NCBI GenBank assembly: GCA_022563055.1
Contig: JADFOB010000103.1
Span: 1-5,843, forward strand
DNA: 5,843 nt
Source: Planctomycetota bacterium
Lineage (GTDB): Bacteria; Planctomycetota; Phycisphaerae; UBA1845
Direction of reading: 5' to 3'
The notes beneath the pieces are model-generated. The model saw only the letters and a list, made by a program, of their open reading frames with translations, had not been told where the DNA came from and did not search any database. Below, one piece after another: positions 1 to 5,491 of this stretch (within the stretch, counting starts at the first letter, position 1; each line of letters starts with the position of its first letter). The translations under genes were made by a program, and so were the position numbers.

Positions 1-19
1 TACGCTTGCTACCCGGATC

Positions 20-187
20 CTAGTTGAAGCTGAACGAACACCCCTCGCCGGCCCCACCGGGGTCAGTACCGCCGGGGTCGGTACTACCGGGTGCAGTGGC
101 GGCACCGCCACACCCAGCAAGGAACAGACCGAGTGAAGCCAACCCGCCGCCGAAACCTGCCAGTGAAAAAGCCCGAACATTCATCAT
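20..187 (-). CDS. small lipoprotein, 55 aa, unknown function
   Basis: The product has a type II (lipoprotein) signal peptide: MMNVR, a hydrophobic glycine-rich core (residues 6-22), then the lipobox L23-A24-G25-C26. After processing, a 30-residue mature peptide would be anchored by Cys26. It is nearly all Gly, Ala, Pro, Thr and Asp, with a doubled TDPGG unit, and ends in GCSFSFN with a second cysteine. No enzymatic domain is visible, so I do not assign a function. The ATG at 187 is chosen because a good ribosome site (TAGGAGAT, 200-193) lies just upstream and the signal peptide begins there; a second ATG follows directly. The frame stays open upstream to an ATG at 352, but that extension is arginine-rich and would bury the signal peptide. 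It lies 193 bp downstream of the ketosynthase gene on the same strand and may be the last gene of the operon or a separate unit. Small lipoproteins with low-complexity mature parts are common and easily over-interpreted. Confidence 0.72.
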   Translation of the reverse strand: MMNVRAFSLAGFGGGLASLGLFLAGCGGAATAPGSTDPGGTDPGGAGEGCSFSFN

Positions 188-380
188 TGGATATCTCCTA
201 TCGTGATTCGACGCATGGACAACTTGAACCACACAACCATCGACCATCTTGGGGCGAAAGGTGTTGTTATGGCCAAGCTCTTTGGGACGCCCGCGCCGCA
301 ACCGCCGCCCAATGCCCACACGTGGTAGGGACAACCCGCCAACACCCACCACGTGCGTATCGAAACCGGGCGCCCGTCGC
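188..380 (-). other. intergenic gap with one hairpin, between ketosynthase and lipoprotein genes
   Basis: This 193-bp gap holds no convincing gene on either strand. Its one clear structure is an inverted repeat: CACGTGGT at 319-326 and ACCACGTG at 348-355, extended by GGG (328-330) pairing with CCC (345-347) around one unpaired base, with a loop at 331-344. On the minus strand it follows the ketosynthase stop by about 25 bases, where a transcript end could lie, but no T-run follows, so it is not a standard intrinsic terminator. A promoter for the lipoprotein could also lie here, but I see no good -35/-10 pair. Confidence 0.5.
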
Positions 381-2888
381 TCAAAGAGTTGTGGAATCCG
401 TGATGTGCTGGACGAGCCCGATGCGGATACCGCTGATCATCCCGTTGTAGTCCGTGCACAGGATTCCGACGGAATCAGGTCGCTCGTCACCACAGGCGTC
501 CCGAACACCCGGAACACGCGGGGTGAGGCATCTTGGCATTCGTCCGGACAACAGCACGGCGGCCAGACCGGCCATTGGTAAGACACTGAAACACTCCGCC
601 ACGTGCCCGTAGATGGAAGAGACAATGGGAGGGCGATTGGCCATTGAAGATTGAGGATTGAGGATTGTAGATTTGGAAATTGACAATCCACAATCTTCAA
701 TGGCCAATCGACCTCCCGCGCGTCGAAGAGCCGCACCTTCGATTCGATCCAGCCACGTGTCATTCGCGGAACCCATCACGTAGGACGGTTGACCGATCTG
801 CGCAACGACTCGACTTAGCGACTCTGCGCCGGCGCGCGTTGCCAAGGCCGGGGTAAACGCGCTCGCGGTGGCCTGCACCACGCCCCGTGCCCGCGCGCCC
901 GAACCGTTGCGCTGAGCCGCCGCGCTGCGGCTCTCGAGGATCAGCGTGACGGCGCCGCAACCGGTGACAAAACCGAGTCGGGAAGTGCCACGTTTGCCAT
1001 GAGCGAGGTCTGCTCCCGCGGAGCGATACAATCCGAAGTGTGCGTAGGCGCGATTGACGAGCGGTGCGTATTCATCGCTCACGCTTACGACCGCGCGCTC
1101 CCACTCGCCGCTACGGATACGGGCCGTCGCCAACCGCACGGCGTCCAATCCTGCGGTCCGCGTACCGATCACCGTCTGACACAAACCCTTGATCGATAGC
1201 ATCGTGCTCAGGTGTGCGCCGCCCGCGTTGGGCACGCCCTCGGCGAAGAGAATCGGGTTGGCAGCGGCGATGCCCTCCTCGACGATCCGGCGATAGTAAC
1301 GCTCGCAATAGTTGGACGATCCGTGCATCGTACCAAGCACAGCCGAGCATGATTCGCCAAAGGCGGCTATGTCGTCGATACCCGCGTCGCGATAGGCCAA
1401 GGTTGTGGCCGCCAGGGAAAGTTTGGCATACTCACTCATCCGGCGGACGCGGCGCGCTTGGAGGAGGTGGCCGATGTCCAGTCCACCAGGCCCGTCCGCG
1501 TCAGCAACCCCGCCCGTATCCTCGGTGACGCCCTTGGCTGGGTCACGCGCGAGATGTGCCGTGAAAGCGTCGTTGCCCACCGCGCCGGGAAAGACAACAC
1601 CAATCCCGGTGATGAAGACGTCGCGGTCCGCCGACGGATGGGAATTCTCCGTCGAACTCTGAGTAAGAGTTGGTGATCGGTCCGCCCGGGCGAGCACGGC
1701 ACACATGTTCGAACCACCGAATCCCAACGAAGTATTCAACGAGTGGCAAAGCGGCGCCCTGACGGCGTCGCCGACGGCCAAGCGGAGCCCTTGGAACTCG
1801 ACCTCCGCGTCGGTGGCGTGTGCGCACGGTGGGACAACCTGTTGACGAAGCGCCATGGCCGTAAGAATCAGCTCGACCGCCCCGGCGCCGCCCAAAGTAT
1901 GCCCGAGATGGGTCTTGAACGCGACGATCGGAATCGACTTTAGCTTATCGCCGAAAACGCGCGACATGGCAGTGAACTCGGCGGCGTCGTTGTTGGGTGT
2001 GGCTGTCGCGTGCGCGGCGATGAGGTCAATGTCATCCGGTGAGATGGCCGCCGCCGCCAGTGCCGCCGTCATGGCACTCGAAGCACCCCGACCCTCCGGA
2101 TGCGGCTGTGAAAGGTGGAAAGCGTCACACGACTCGCCCAGCCCGACAATGTTTGCGAGTAGGGAGGCCCCGCGCCGCTGTGCGTCGACAGCCCGTTCCA
2201 GGACGACAATGCCATACCCTTCGCCGAGCTTGAGTCCCTCTCGGTCGCGGGCGAAGGGACGCACGGACCCCTCAGCCATCAGGCGCATGCTGTCGAAACC
2301 ACCGTAGGCGTATTCGCTGATCGTGTCGTATCCGCCGGACACGACAAGATCGAGCTCGTGATTCCGCAGGAGGGTGACCGCCATAGCGATGCTCGAGAGC
2401 CCCGACGAGCATGCCGCGCAGACCGTCGTGGCCATGCCCTCGAGTCCGAACTCGTAGGCGGCCTGGCGAAGCGTGCTTCCCGCGGGGAGCGAGGCCAGCG
2501 GTTCAAGATTGCCCGATCGCAGGTAGCGCCCGCCGTGCCGCATCCCGTGCAGCGTGGTACCCAGCAGGAATCCACACCGCGACGCCGGGTAGGGAAGCGA
2601 GCCGTGCACACCGGCGTCGCGCAGTGCTTCACCGATCGCCAGGTTGAGGTAGACCACTTCGCGATGCTGCTCGTCAACGTGCGACGTGCGTATATCGGGC
2701 GCTTGTCCACCGCCCTTATTGGGCGACAAGGGGGACTCAACGGCGGTCAGCGGAGCGATCCCGGAGCGACCCTGAACCACGGCTTCCCAGTTGGCTTGCC
2801 GATTTAGGCCCAGGCAGGAGACCAGCCCGGCCCCGGTGATGGAAACCAAGCCGACACTGACACCGGTGCTATCGTCGTGCTGACGCAT
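381..2888 (-). CDS. fused ketosynthase + chain-length-factor-like ketosynthase (KS-KS), 835 aa
   Basis: This protein contains two beta-ketoacyl synthase (thiolase-fold) halves, each about the size of a whole FabF-type enzyme. Half one (about residues 14-402) has the full decarboxylative-condensation triad: Cys160 in ACSSG, His293 in AHATATPNND, and His330 in KTHLGHTLGGAG. It also has the C-terminal glycine-rich GFGGSN motif (residues 389-394). Half two (about 423-820) begins VFITGIGVVFPG and ends with CTDYNGMISGIRIG. Its active-site segment reads GTRTAG, with Arg577 where Cys is expected. The first His position reads GSAND, while the second (SIYGHVAECFS, His762) is kept. A live KS paired with a Cys-less partner is the logic of KS/chain-length-factor heterodimers in type II polyketide synthases and aryl-polyene loci; here the two are one chain. 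A low-complexity linker (about 403-422) joins them. About 30 residues (725-754) come from a palindromic repeat. The ATG at 2888 is the first start after an in-frame TAG; no good Shine-Dalgarno site precedes it. Substrate and product are not readable from this gene. Confidence 0.93.
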   Translation of the reverse strand: MRQHDDSTGVSVGLVSITGAGLVSCLGLNRQANWEAVVQGRSGIAPLTAVESPLSPNKGGGQAPDIRTSHVDEQHREVVYLNLAIGEALRDAGVHGSLPYPASRCGFLLGTTLHGMRHGGRYLRSGNLEPLASLPAGSTLRQAAYEFGLEGMATTVCAACSSGLSSIAMAVTLLRNHELDLVVSGGYDTISEYAYGGFDSMRLMAEGSVRPFARDREGLKLGEGYGIVVLERAVDAQRRGASLLANIVGLGESCDAFHLSQPHPEGRGASSAMTAALAAAAISPDDIDLIAAHATATPNNDAAEFTAMSRVFGDKLKSIPIVAFKTHLGHTLGGAGAVELILTAMALRQQVVPPCAHATDAEVEFQGLRLAVGDAVRAPLCHSLNTSLGFGGSNMCAVLARADRSPTLTQSSTENSHPSADRDVFITGIGVVFPGAVGNDAFTAHLARDPAKGVTEDTGGVADADGPGGLDIGHLLQARRVRRMSEYAKLSLAATTLAYRDAGIDDIAAFGESCSAVLGTMHGSSNYCERYYRRIVEEGIAAANPILFAEGVPNAGGAHLSTMLSIKGLCQTVIGTRTAGLDAVRLATARIRSGEWERAVVSVSDEYAPLVNRAYAHFGLYRSAGADLAHGKRGTSRLGFVTGCGAVTLILESRSAAAQRNGSGARARGVVQATASAFTPALATRAGAESLSRVVAQIGQPSYVMGSANDTWLDRIEGAALRRAGGRLAIEDCGLSISKSTILNPQSSMANRPPIVSSIYGHVAECFSVLPMAGLAAVLLSGRMPRCLTPRVPGVRDACGDERPDSVGILCTDYNGMISGIRIGLVQHITDSTTL
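627..717. repeat. 91-bp palindromic, heptad-periodic repeat inside the ketosynthase gene
   Basis: Two 34-bp arms (627-660 and 684-717) are reverse complements with only two mismatches, around a 23-bp loop (661-683). The outer ends are GGGAGG and CCTCCC, and the central part of each arm is CGATTGGCCATTGAAGATTG. Inside, ATTG recurs every 7 bp on the left (heptads starting at 636, 643, 650, 657 and 664), and CAAT recurs every 7 bp on the right (684, 691, 698, 705). The total length equals 13 heptads. The element is visibly more AT-rich than the gene around it. It is translated in frame as residues 725-754 of the ketosynthase, between DRIEGAALRRA and IVSSIYGHV. These two motifs normally lie close together in ketosynthases, so this looks like an inserted element and not ancestral coding sequence. 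Confidence 0.88.
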
Positions 2889-2896
2889 GATCTACT

Positions 2897-2935
2897 TGTA
2901 GCCCAGCCGCGTGTAGCCCAGCCGCCCTCGGCTGG
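2897..2935. repeat. 14-bp direct repeat pair plus hairpin at the ketosynthase 5' end
   Basis: The 14-mer TGTAGCCCAGCCGC occurs at 2897-2910 and again at 2912-2925, one base apart. The second copy runs into a hairpin with CCAGCCG (2918-2924) pairing with CGGCTGG (2929-2935) over a four-base loop. The near end lies eight bases from the ketosynthase ATG, so the repeat occupies the place where a ribosome-binding site should be. On the minus strand it reads as two GCGGCTGGGCTACA units just before the start codon. Short repeats of this TAGCCCAGCCG type resemble dispersed intergenic repeats of planctomycete genomes; that comparison is from memory. Confidence 0.7.
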
Positions 2936-2984
2936 CCGTTGAAGAACATGAATACGCGTCCCGGACCCGCGTTCTTAGGCATTC

Positions 2985-3011
2985 TACGGCCGCCACGGGG
3001 GGCGGCCGCTA
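2985..3011. repeat. GC-rich hairpin downstream of the acyltransferase gene
   Basis: GGCCGCC (2988-2994) pairs exactly with GGCGGCC (3001-3007) around a six-base loop, and flanking TA/TA pairs extend the stem with one bulge. It begins 16 bases after the acyltransferase stop in the minus-strand direction. A run of five T (3013-3017) follows on the plus strand only, so it would be an intrinsic terminator only for plus-strand transcription, where no gene exists. For the minus-strand operon it may stabilise or pause the transcript, or simply be a dispersed repeat. Confidence 0.55.
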
Positions 3012-3027
3012 CTTTTTCCACGGACGG

Positions 3028-4098
3028 TTAGCCGGTTTTCACAGCGGTGGGCCGCTGTGCTACATCTTTTGGATTCAGATCCTCGCACCACATGGGGTAG
3101 ACCATTAACCACTGGTCGGGATGGGCTCGCACGTGGCGCTCGATCGCCGACGCTAACGCAAGCATGGCCGGGTGTCGCCCGGTAAGCGGTCCTTGTTCCC
3201 GCGATACGGTGATGGCCTCTTCCACGACAATCCGTACCCTTCCCAGCGCGGTGCGGATCGAGAAGATCGGAATGACAGGCGCCCCGGACGCCAGAGCCAG
3301 CTTCAAAGGCCCGGTCGGCATGAGGATATGCCCGCCGAAAAAGGGGACGGGTTCACCGCGTTGCCCAGGCATCACGCGATCGGCCTGGATCACCACGACT
3401 TCATCGGCGCCCAGGGCATCGACAAGGCGCGGCCACATCGACCAGCCCTCGTCCACGGCTGCCTCGACGACGCCGAGGCGCCGGCGAAGCTCGGAGCGCA
3501 GGCGATCAAACCGCGGCACGGCGTCGCGCTGAAAGACAACGTGGATTCGCTTTTCCTCTTGGGTCAGCGCAGCCACGCCGAGCTCGAACGCTCCGAGATG
3601 CGCAGTGACCACGATCGCTCCTTTACCGCTCTTTCGAGCCGCCCGGTAGATATCTCGACCGTCCACGCCGTCGATTTGAGCCACCAACTCGGACTGCGAG
3701 AGGCGTACGCTCCTGCCGAGCTCATAGACGCTGGTATAGAAGTTCCGAATGACCGACTTGGCCAGCGTGACACACTCGGCGTCATCGGCATTGGGGCCGA
3801 GAATTCGACGCGCGTTGGCCAGCGTACCTTCCCGCATCAACCGCGAGAACCGCCATCCCGACCATGCCCAGAACCGCCGCGTCACGAGAACAACAAACGG
3901 GCAATGCTCCGTCCACCAGAACAGGACATCCAGCCAGAATCTCGGAAACGCGCGGCGAATCTTGGCGCCGATCCGAGCCCCAAGCGCCAGCGCGGGGTTC
4001 TGCCGACTTTTCCGAACCACATGCGCCAGCGCGGGGTTAGGAGACCCGTCGCTTACGCTCGGGGCTCTGATGGGAGTCGTATTATTAGGGACGGTCAT
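3028..4098 (-). CDS. LpxL/HtrB-type lysophospholipid (lipid A-like) acyltransferase
   Basis: This is a 356-residue member of the membrane-associated acyltransferase family of the late lipid A acyltransferases. These enzymes transfer an acyl chain from a carrier protein or CoA to a lipid or sugar-lipid acceptor at the inner membrane. The catalytic HX4E motif is AHLGAFE (His167, Glu172). Downstream come the family blocks QADRVMPGQRGEPVPFFGG (238-256), MPTGPLKLALASGAPVIP (260-277) and HPDQWLMVYPMW (326-337). A hydrophobic aromatic segment near residues 54-72 fits membrane attachment. The ATG at 4098 directly follows the LolA TAA (TAAATG), so translation is probably coupled. The first 45 or so residues do not look like the family: positions 10-40 derive from a repeat element, with NPALA occurring twice, and family-like sequence starts near AFPRFW (50). 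In aryl-polyene and flexirubin-type loci an acyltransferase of this type is thought to attach the polyene to its lipid anchor; that role is inferred from context here. A role in ordinary lipid A synthesis is the main alternative. Confidence 0.88.
   Translation of the reverse strand: MTVPNNTTPIRAPSVSDGSPNPALAHVVRKSRQNPALALGARIGAKIRRAFPRFWLDVLFWWTEHCPFVVLVTRRFWAWSGWRFSRLMREGTLANARRILGPNADDAECVTLAKSVIRNFYTSVYELGRSVRLSQSELVAQIDGVDGRDIYRAARKSGKGAIVVTAHLGAFELGVAALTQEEKRIHVVFQRDAVPRFDRLRSELRRRLGVVEAAVDEGWSMWPRLVDALGADEVVVIQADRVMPGQRGEPVPFFGGHILMPTGPLKLALASGAPVIPIFSIRTALGRVRIVVEEAITVSREQGPLTGRHPAMLALASAIERHVRAHPDQWLMVYPMWCEDLNPKDVAQRPTAVKTG
3975..4067. repeat. 93-bp repeat unit inside the 5' end of the acyltransferase gene
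   Basis: The unit is bounded by GAGCCCC (3975-3981) and its reverse complement GGGGCTC (4061-4067). Inside are two exact 16-bp direct copies of GCGCCAGCGCGGGGTT, at 3984-3999 and 4023-4038, 39 bp apart (start to start). Both lengths, 93 and 39, are multiples of three, and the frame is kept: the copies encode NPALA at residues 21-25 and 34-38. The segment between the second copy and the right end contains CCGTCGCTTACGCTCGG. Similar GC-rich intergenic repeats are familiar from planctomycete genomes, but I cannot confirm that here. Confidence 0.7.
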
Positions 4099-4839
4099 TT
4101 AGTTTGGACCACCCAACATTCGCGTCGTTCTTGTACCATCGGGTACCACCAGCTCCACGTCGGTCTCGTTCAACCCGGTGTTGGTCTTGACATCCCGGAA
4201 CAATAGCACGGTGCGATCGCCATCGGCATCGGTCATCTCGGCTTGAACGACACAGGCGGTTTGCACGTCGACAAGGATGTCCACCCGCTCCACGTAGTCC
4301 CGTAACGAATCATCCTTGGGGCGCAGCCGAAATGCCAGATGGTCGCCCGGGCGTAGCTTTTCACCGAAGGTATCAAGCCCGAGCGGCTCAATCCGGAAAT
4401 GCTTACGCAGAATTGCCAGGCGGGGCAGCGGCAGCACGGCCAACCAACCGAGCCGCTCGCCGATCTCATAGACCTCCAGTGCGGCGCGGTCCGGGAAGTA
4501 GATTCGGATCCGGCGCTGGTCCATAACCGTGATGGTTCGATGCGGCGCGTGCGTGTCCCACCGCGCGCGTGAACCTACGATCCGCACGAGGCCGGTGGAA
4601 ACCAGCGGCTCCTTCAATAACGTCGTGAACTTCCGCTCCGTGAACTTCGCGGTGATGTCGTCCATGCTCGCGATGACGGCGTCGAGCTTGGTCAATCGAG
4701 CCAACAGCTTCGGATCGATCGAGTCGACCTCGGGCGGATGGCCGCCGGGAACCCACGTTGGTGCGACACCGAGCGTGACAGCCACGCCGATCAGAAGCGG
4801 CAAACTCCTCGTGCGGATGCATCGCGTTCCAAACGTCAT
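4099..4839 (-). CDS. LolA-like periplasmic outer-membrane lipoprotein/lipid carrier
   Basis: The 246-residue protein starts with an export signal: a basic stretch (MTFGTRCIRTR) then a hydrophobic core to about residue 26 with no lipobox, so it is probably periplasmic. The mature part matches the LolA/LolA-like architecture: a helix around LLARLTKLDAVIASMDDITAKFTERKFTTLLKEPLVSTGLVRI, then the beta-strand run with RARWDTHAPHRTITVMDQRRIRIYFPD and later YVERVDILVD, which would form the half-barrel that shields an acyl group. LolA carries lipoproteins from the LolCDE exporter to the outer membrane; LolA-like paralogues inside aryl-polyene/flexirubin loci probably carry the lipid product instead. 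The ATG at 4839 overlaps the dehydratase stop as ATGA, and GGAG (4851-4848) lies eight bases upstream. The stop codon directly abuts the acyltransferase start. No key residue is diagnostic for this fold, so the call rests on signal peptide, size, strand pattern and neighbours. Confidence 0.8.
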   Translation of the reverse strand: MTFGTRCIRTRSLPLLIGVAVTLGVAPTWVPGGHPPEVDSIDPKLLARLTKLDAVIASMDDITAKFTERKFTTLLKEPLVSTGLVRIVGSRARWDTHAPHRTITVMDQRRIRIYFPDRAALEVYEIGERLGWLAVLPLPRLAILRKHFRIEPLGLDTFGEKLRPGDHLAFRLRPKDDSLRDYVERVDILVDVQTACVVQAEMTDADGDRTVLLFRDVKTNTGLNETDVELVVPDGTRTTRMLGGPN

Positions 4840-5324
4840 GTCCCCAACTCCGACCCCATCGCCAGCGTCAGGCGACCTCTGGCCACGAGCTTATCGTTGG
4901 CGTGTGCCTCAACCTCATACGTCGATAGCATCCCCAGAACACCGGTCAACCGGCTGGAAAGCAGAATGTCCGCGGGAGGGTAAACCGCATCGTTGAATCG
5001 GATCTCGACGTGGGCAAGCTTGCCGCGTGTGGGCGACGCATCGCTCTGTTCTTTGGGTGCTGCGCCTTGGGAGCGTGCCGCGCCGCCCGCGTCATTGGCG
5101 GCGTGACCGATGAGCCCGGAGAGTTGAGCCAGGGCTTCGGCGATCAGCACGCCCGGAACGATTGGATCGTCGGGGAAGTGACCCGAGAAGAACGACTCCT
5201 CCCCCGAGACCTGCCACAGGGCCTTACCCCAGACCCCATCTTCCAGCGCAACAATGCGAGAGAGGAAGAGAAAGGGCGGTCGATGGGGAAGCGTGTCGAG
5301 CGGATTCGCATTGGGCGATGTCAT
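4836..5324 (-). CDS. FabZ-like 3-hydroxyacyl-ACP dehydratase (hot-dog fold)
   Basis: This 162-residue enzyme would remove water from 3-hydroxyacyl-ACP to give the trans-2-enoyl chain, the step that creates double bonds in a polyene. The FabZ signature is clear: LPHRPPFLFLSRI (12-24), then FFSGHFPDDPIVPGVLIAEALAQLSG (45-70), with the catalytic His49 in GHFP and Glu63 in EALAQ. The strand region GKLAHVEIRFNDAVYPPADILLSSRL follows. Between helix and strands (about residues 75-100) there is an Ala/Gly/Ser-rich stretch longer than FabZ normally has there. An in-frame TAG lies just upstream and this ATG is the first start after it; the ribosome site is weak. It overlaps LolA by 4 bp and lies 167 bp after the carrier protein. 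The sole dehydratase of primary fatty-acid synthesis is an alternative, but the LolA and acyltransferase neighbours favour a dedicated pathway. Confidence 0.92.
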   Translation of the reverse strand: MTSPNANPLDTLPHRPPFLFLSRIVALEDGVWGKALWQVSGEESFFSGHFPDDPIVPGVLIAEALAQLSGLIGHAANDAGGAARSQGAAPKEQSDASPTRGKLAHVEIRFNDAVYPPADILLSSRLTGVLGMLSTYEVEAHANDKLVARGRLTLAMGSELGT

Positions 5325-5354
5325 CGAGCGTGTGACACTCCGCTAATGAAGCAG

Positions 5355-5369
5355 TCCGCCGAAGGCGGA
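5355..5369. repeat. short perfect hairpin TCCGCC-GAA-GGCGGA
   Basis: Six-base arms at 5355-5360 and 5364-5369 form a perfect stem with a GAA loop. It lies 30 bp upstream of the dehydratase start on the minus strand. It looks like a small dispersed hairpin; no regulatory role is shown. Confidence 0.6.
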
Positions 5370-5383
5370 TCCCCTGTGGCGGC

Positions 5384-5454
5384 CGCTCCCTAACGGTCGC
5401 GGTACGGATTTGGATGCCCGTAACGCGGTTCCGTACCGCGACCGTAAGGGAGCG
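5384..5454. repeat. 71-bp intergenic palindrome with 25-bp arms
   Basis: The arms at 5384-5408 and 5430-5454 are reverse complements over 25 bp with one mismatch; the core of the left arm is ACGGTCGCGGTACGGA, and the loop is 21 bp (5409-5429). The outer sequence is CGCTCCC/GGGAGCG. On RNA it would form a very stable stem-loop between the carrier protein and dehydratase coding regions. No T-run follows on the minus strand, so it is not a standard terminator. Its form fits a dispersed, possibly REP/MITE-like repeat. The GGGAG-type ends recall, but do not match, those of the element at 627-717. Confidence 0.88.
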
Positions 5455-5491
5455 CGCGTGGGACGCCCATCAATACACGGCTGACAGAGCA

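Larger units (their letters stand above)
2889..3027. other. 139-bp repeat-bearing gap between acyltransferase and ketosynthase genes
   Basis: No gene is visible here. The gap contains a tandem pair of 14-bp units with an adjoining hairpin (2897-2935) and a second GC-rich hairpin near 2985-3011. About 50 bp between them (2936-2984) show no recognisable structure. I see no convincing promoter for the ketosynthase, so read-through from the acyltransferase gene is plausible. Confidence 0.5.
5325..5491. other. 167-bp gap with two palindromes between carrier protein and dehydratase genes
   Basis: No gene is seen. The gap is dominated by a 71-bp palindrome (5384-5454) and a small hairpin (5355-5369). 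I see neither a clear promoter nor a T-run terminator on the minus strand. The carrier protein may therefore be cotranscribed with the downstream genes, with the palindrome affecting how much transcript continues. Confidence 0.5.

Noticed and set aside
188..352. N-terminal extension of the small lipoprotein to an ATG at 352
   Set aside because: It would place about 55 mostly arginine-rich residues before a clear lipoprotein signal peptide, and a good ribosome site lies just before the ATG at 187.
627..717. CRISPR array or tRNA-like element at the heptad palindrome
   Set aside because: The unit is 7 bp with no spacers, and there is no cloverleaf or CCA end; it is a single palindrome.
1855..2807. 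Several open frames of about 150 codons opposite or out of frame with the first ketosynthase domain
   Set aside because: Their translations are low-complexity and Arg/Pro/Ala-rich, and the ketosynthase frame through the same DNA holds all catalytic motifs.
2985..3017. Hairpin plus five T as an intrinsic terminator
   Set aside because: The T-run is on the plus strand side only, while all supported genes are on the minus strand, so it would not end their transcription in the standard way.
3172..4206. A 344-codon open frame on the plus strand
   Set aside because: It is antisense to the acyltransferase and the LolA end, has no recognisable motifs, and is the kind of long shadow frame expected in GC-rich DNA. 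The opposite strand has clear family motifs across the same region.
5332..5343. TGACACTCCGC upstream of the dehydratase as a shared operator with the 5807-5819 region
   Set aside because: The 11-bp match is in opposite orientation, and several such matches are expected by chance in a window of this size.
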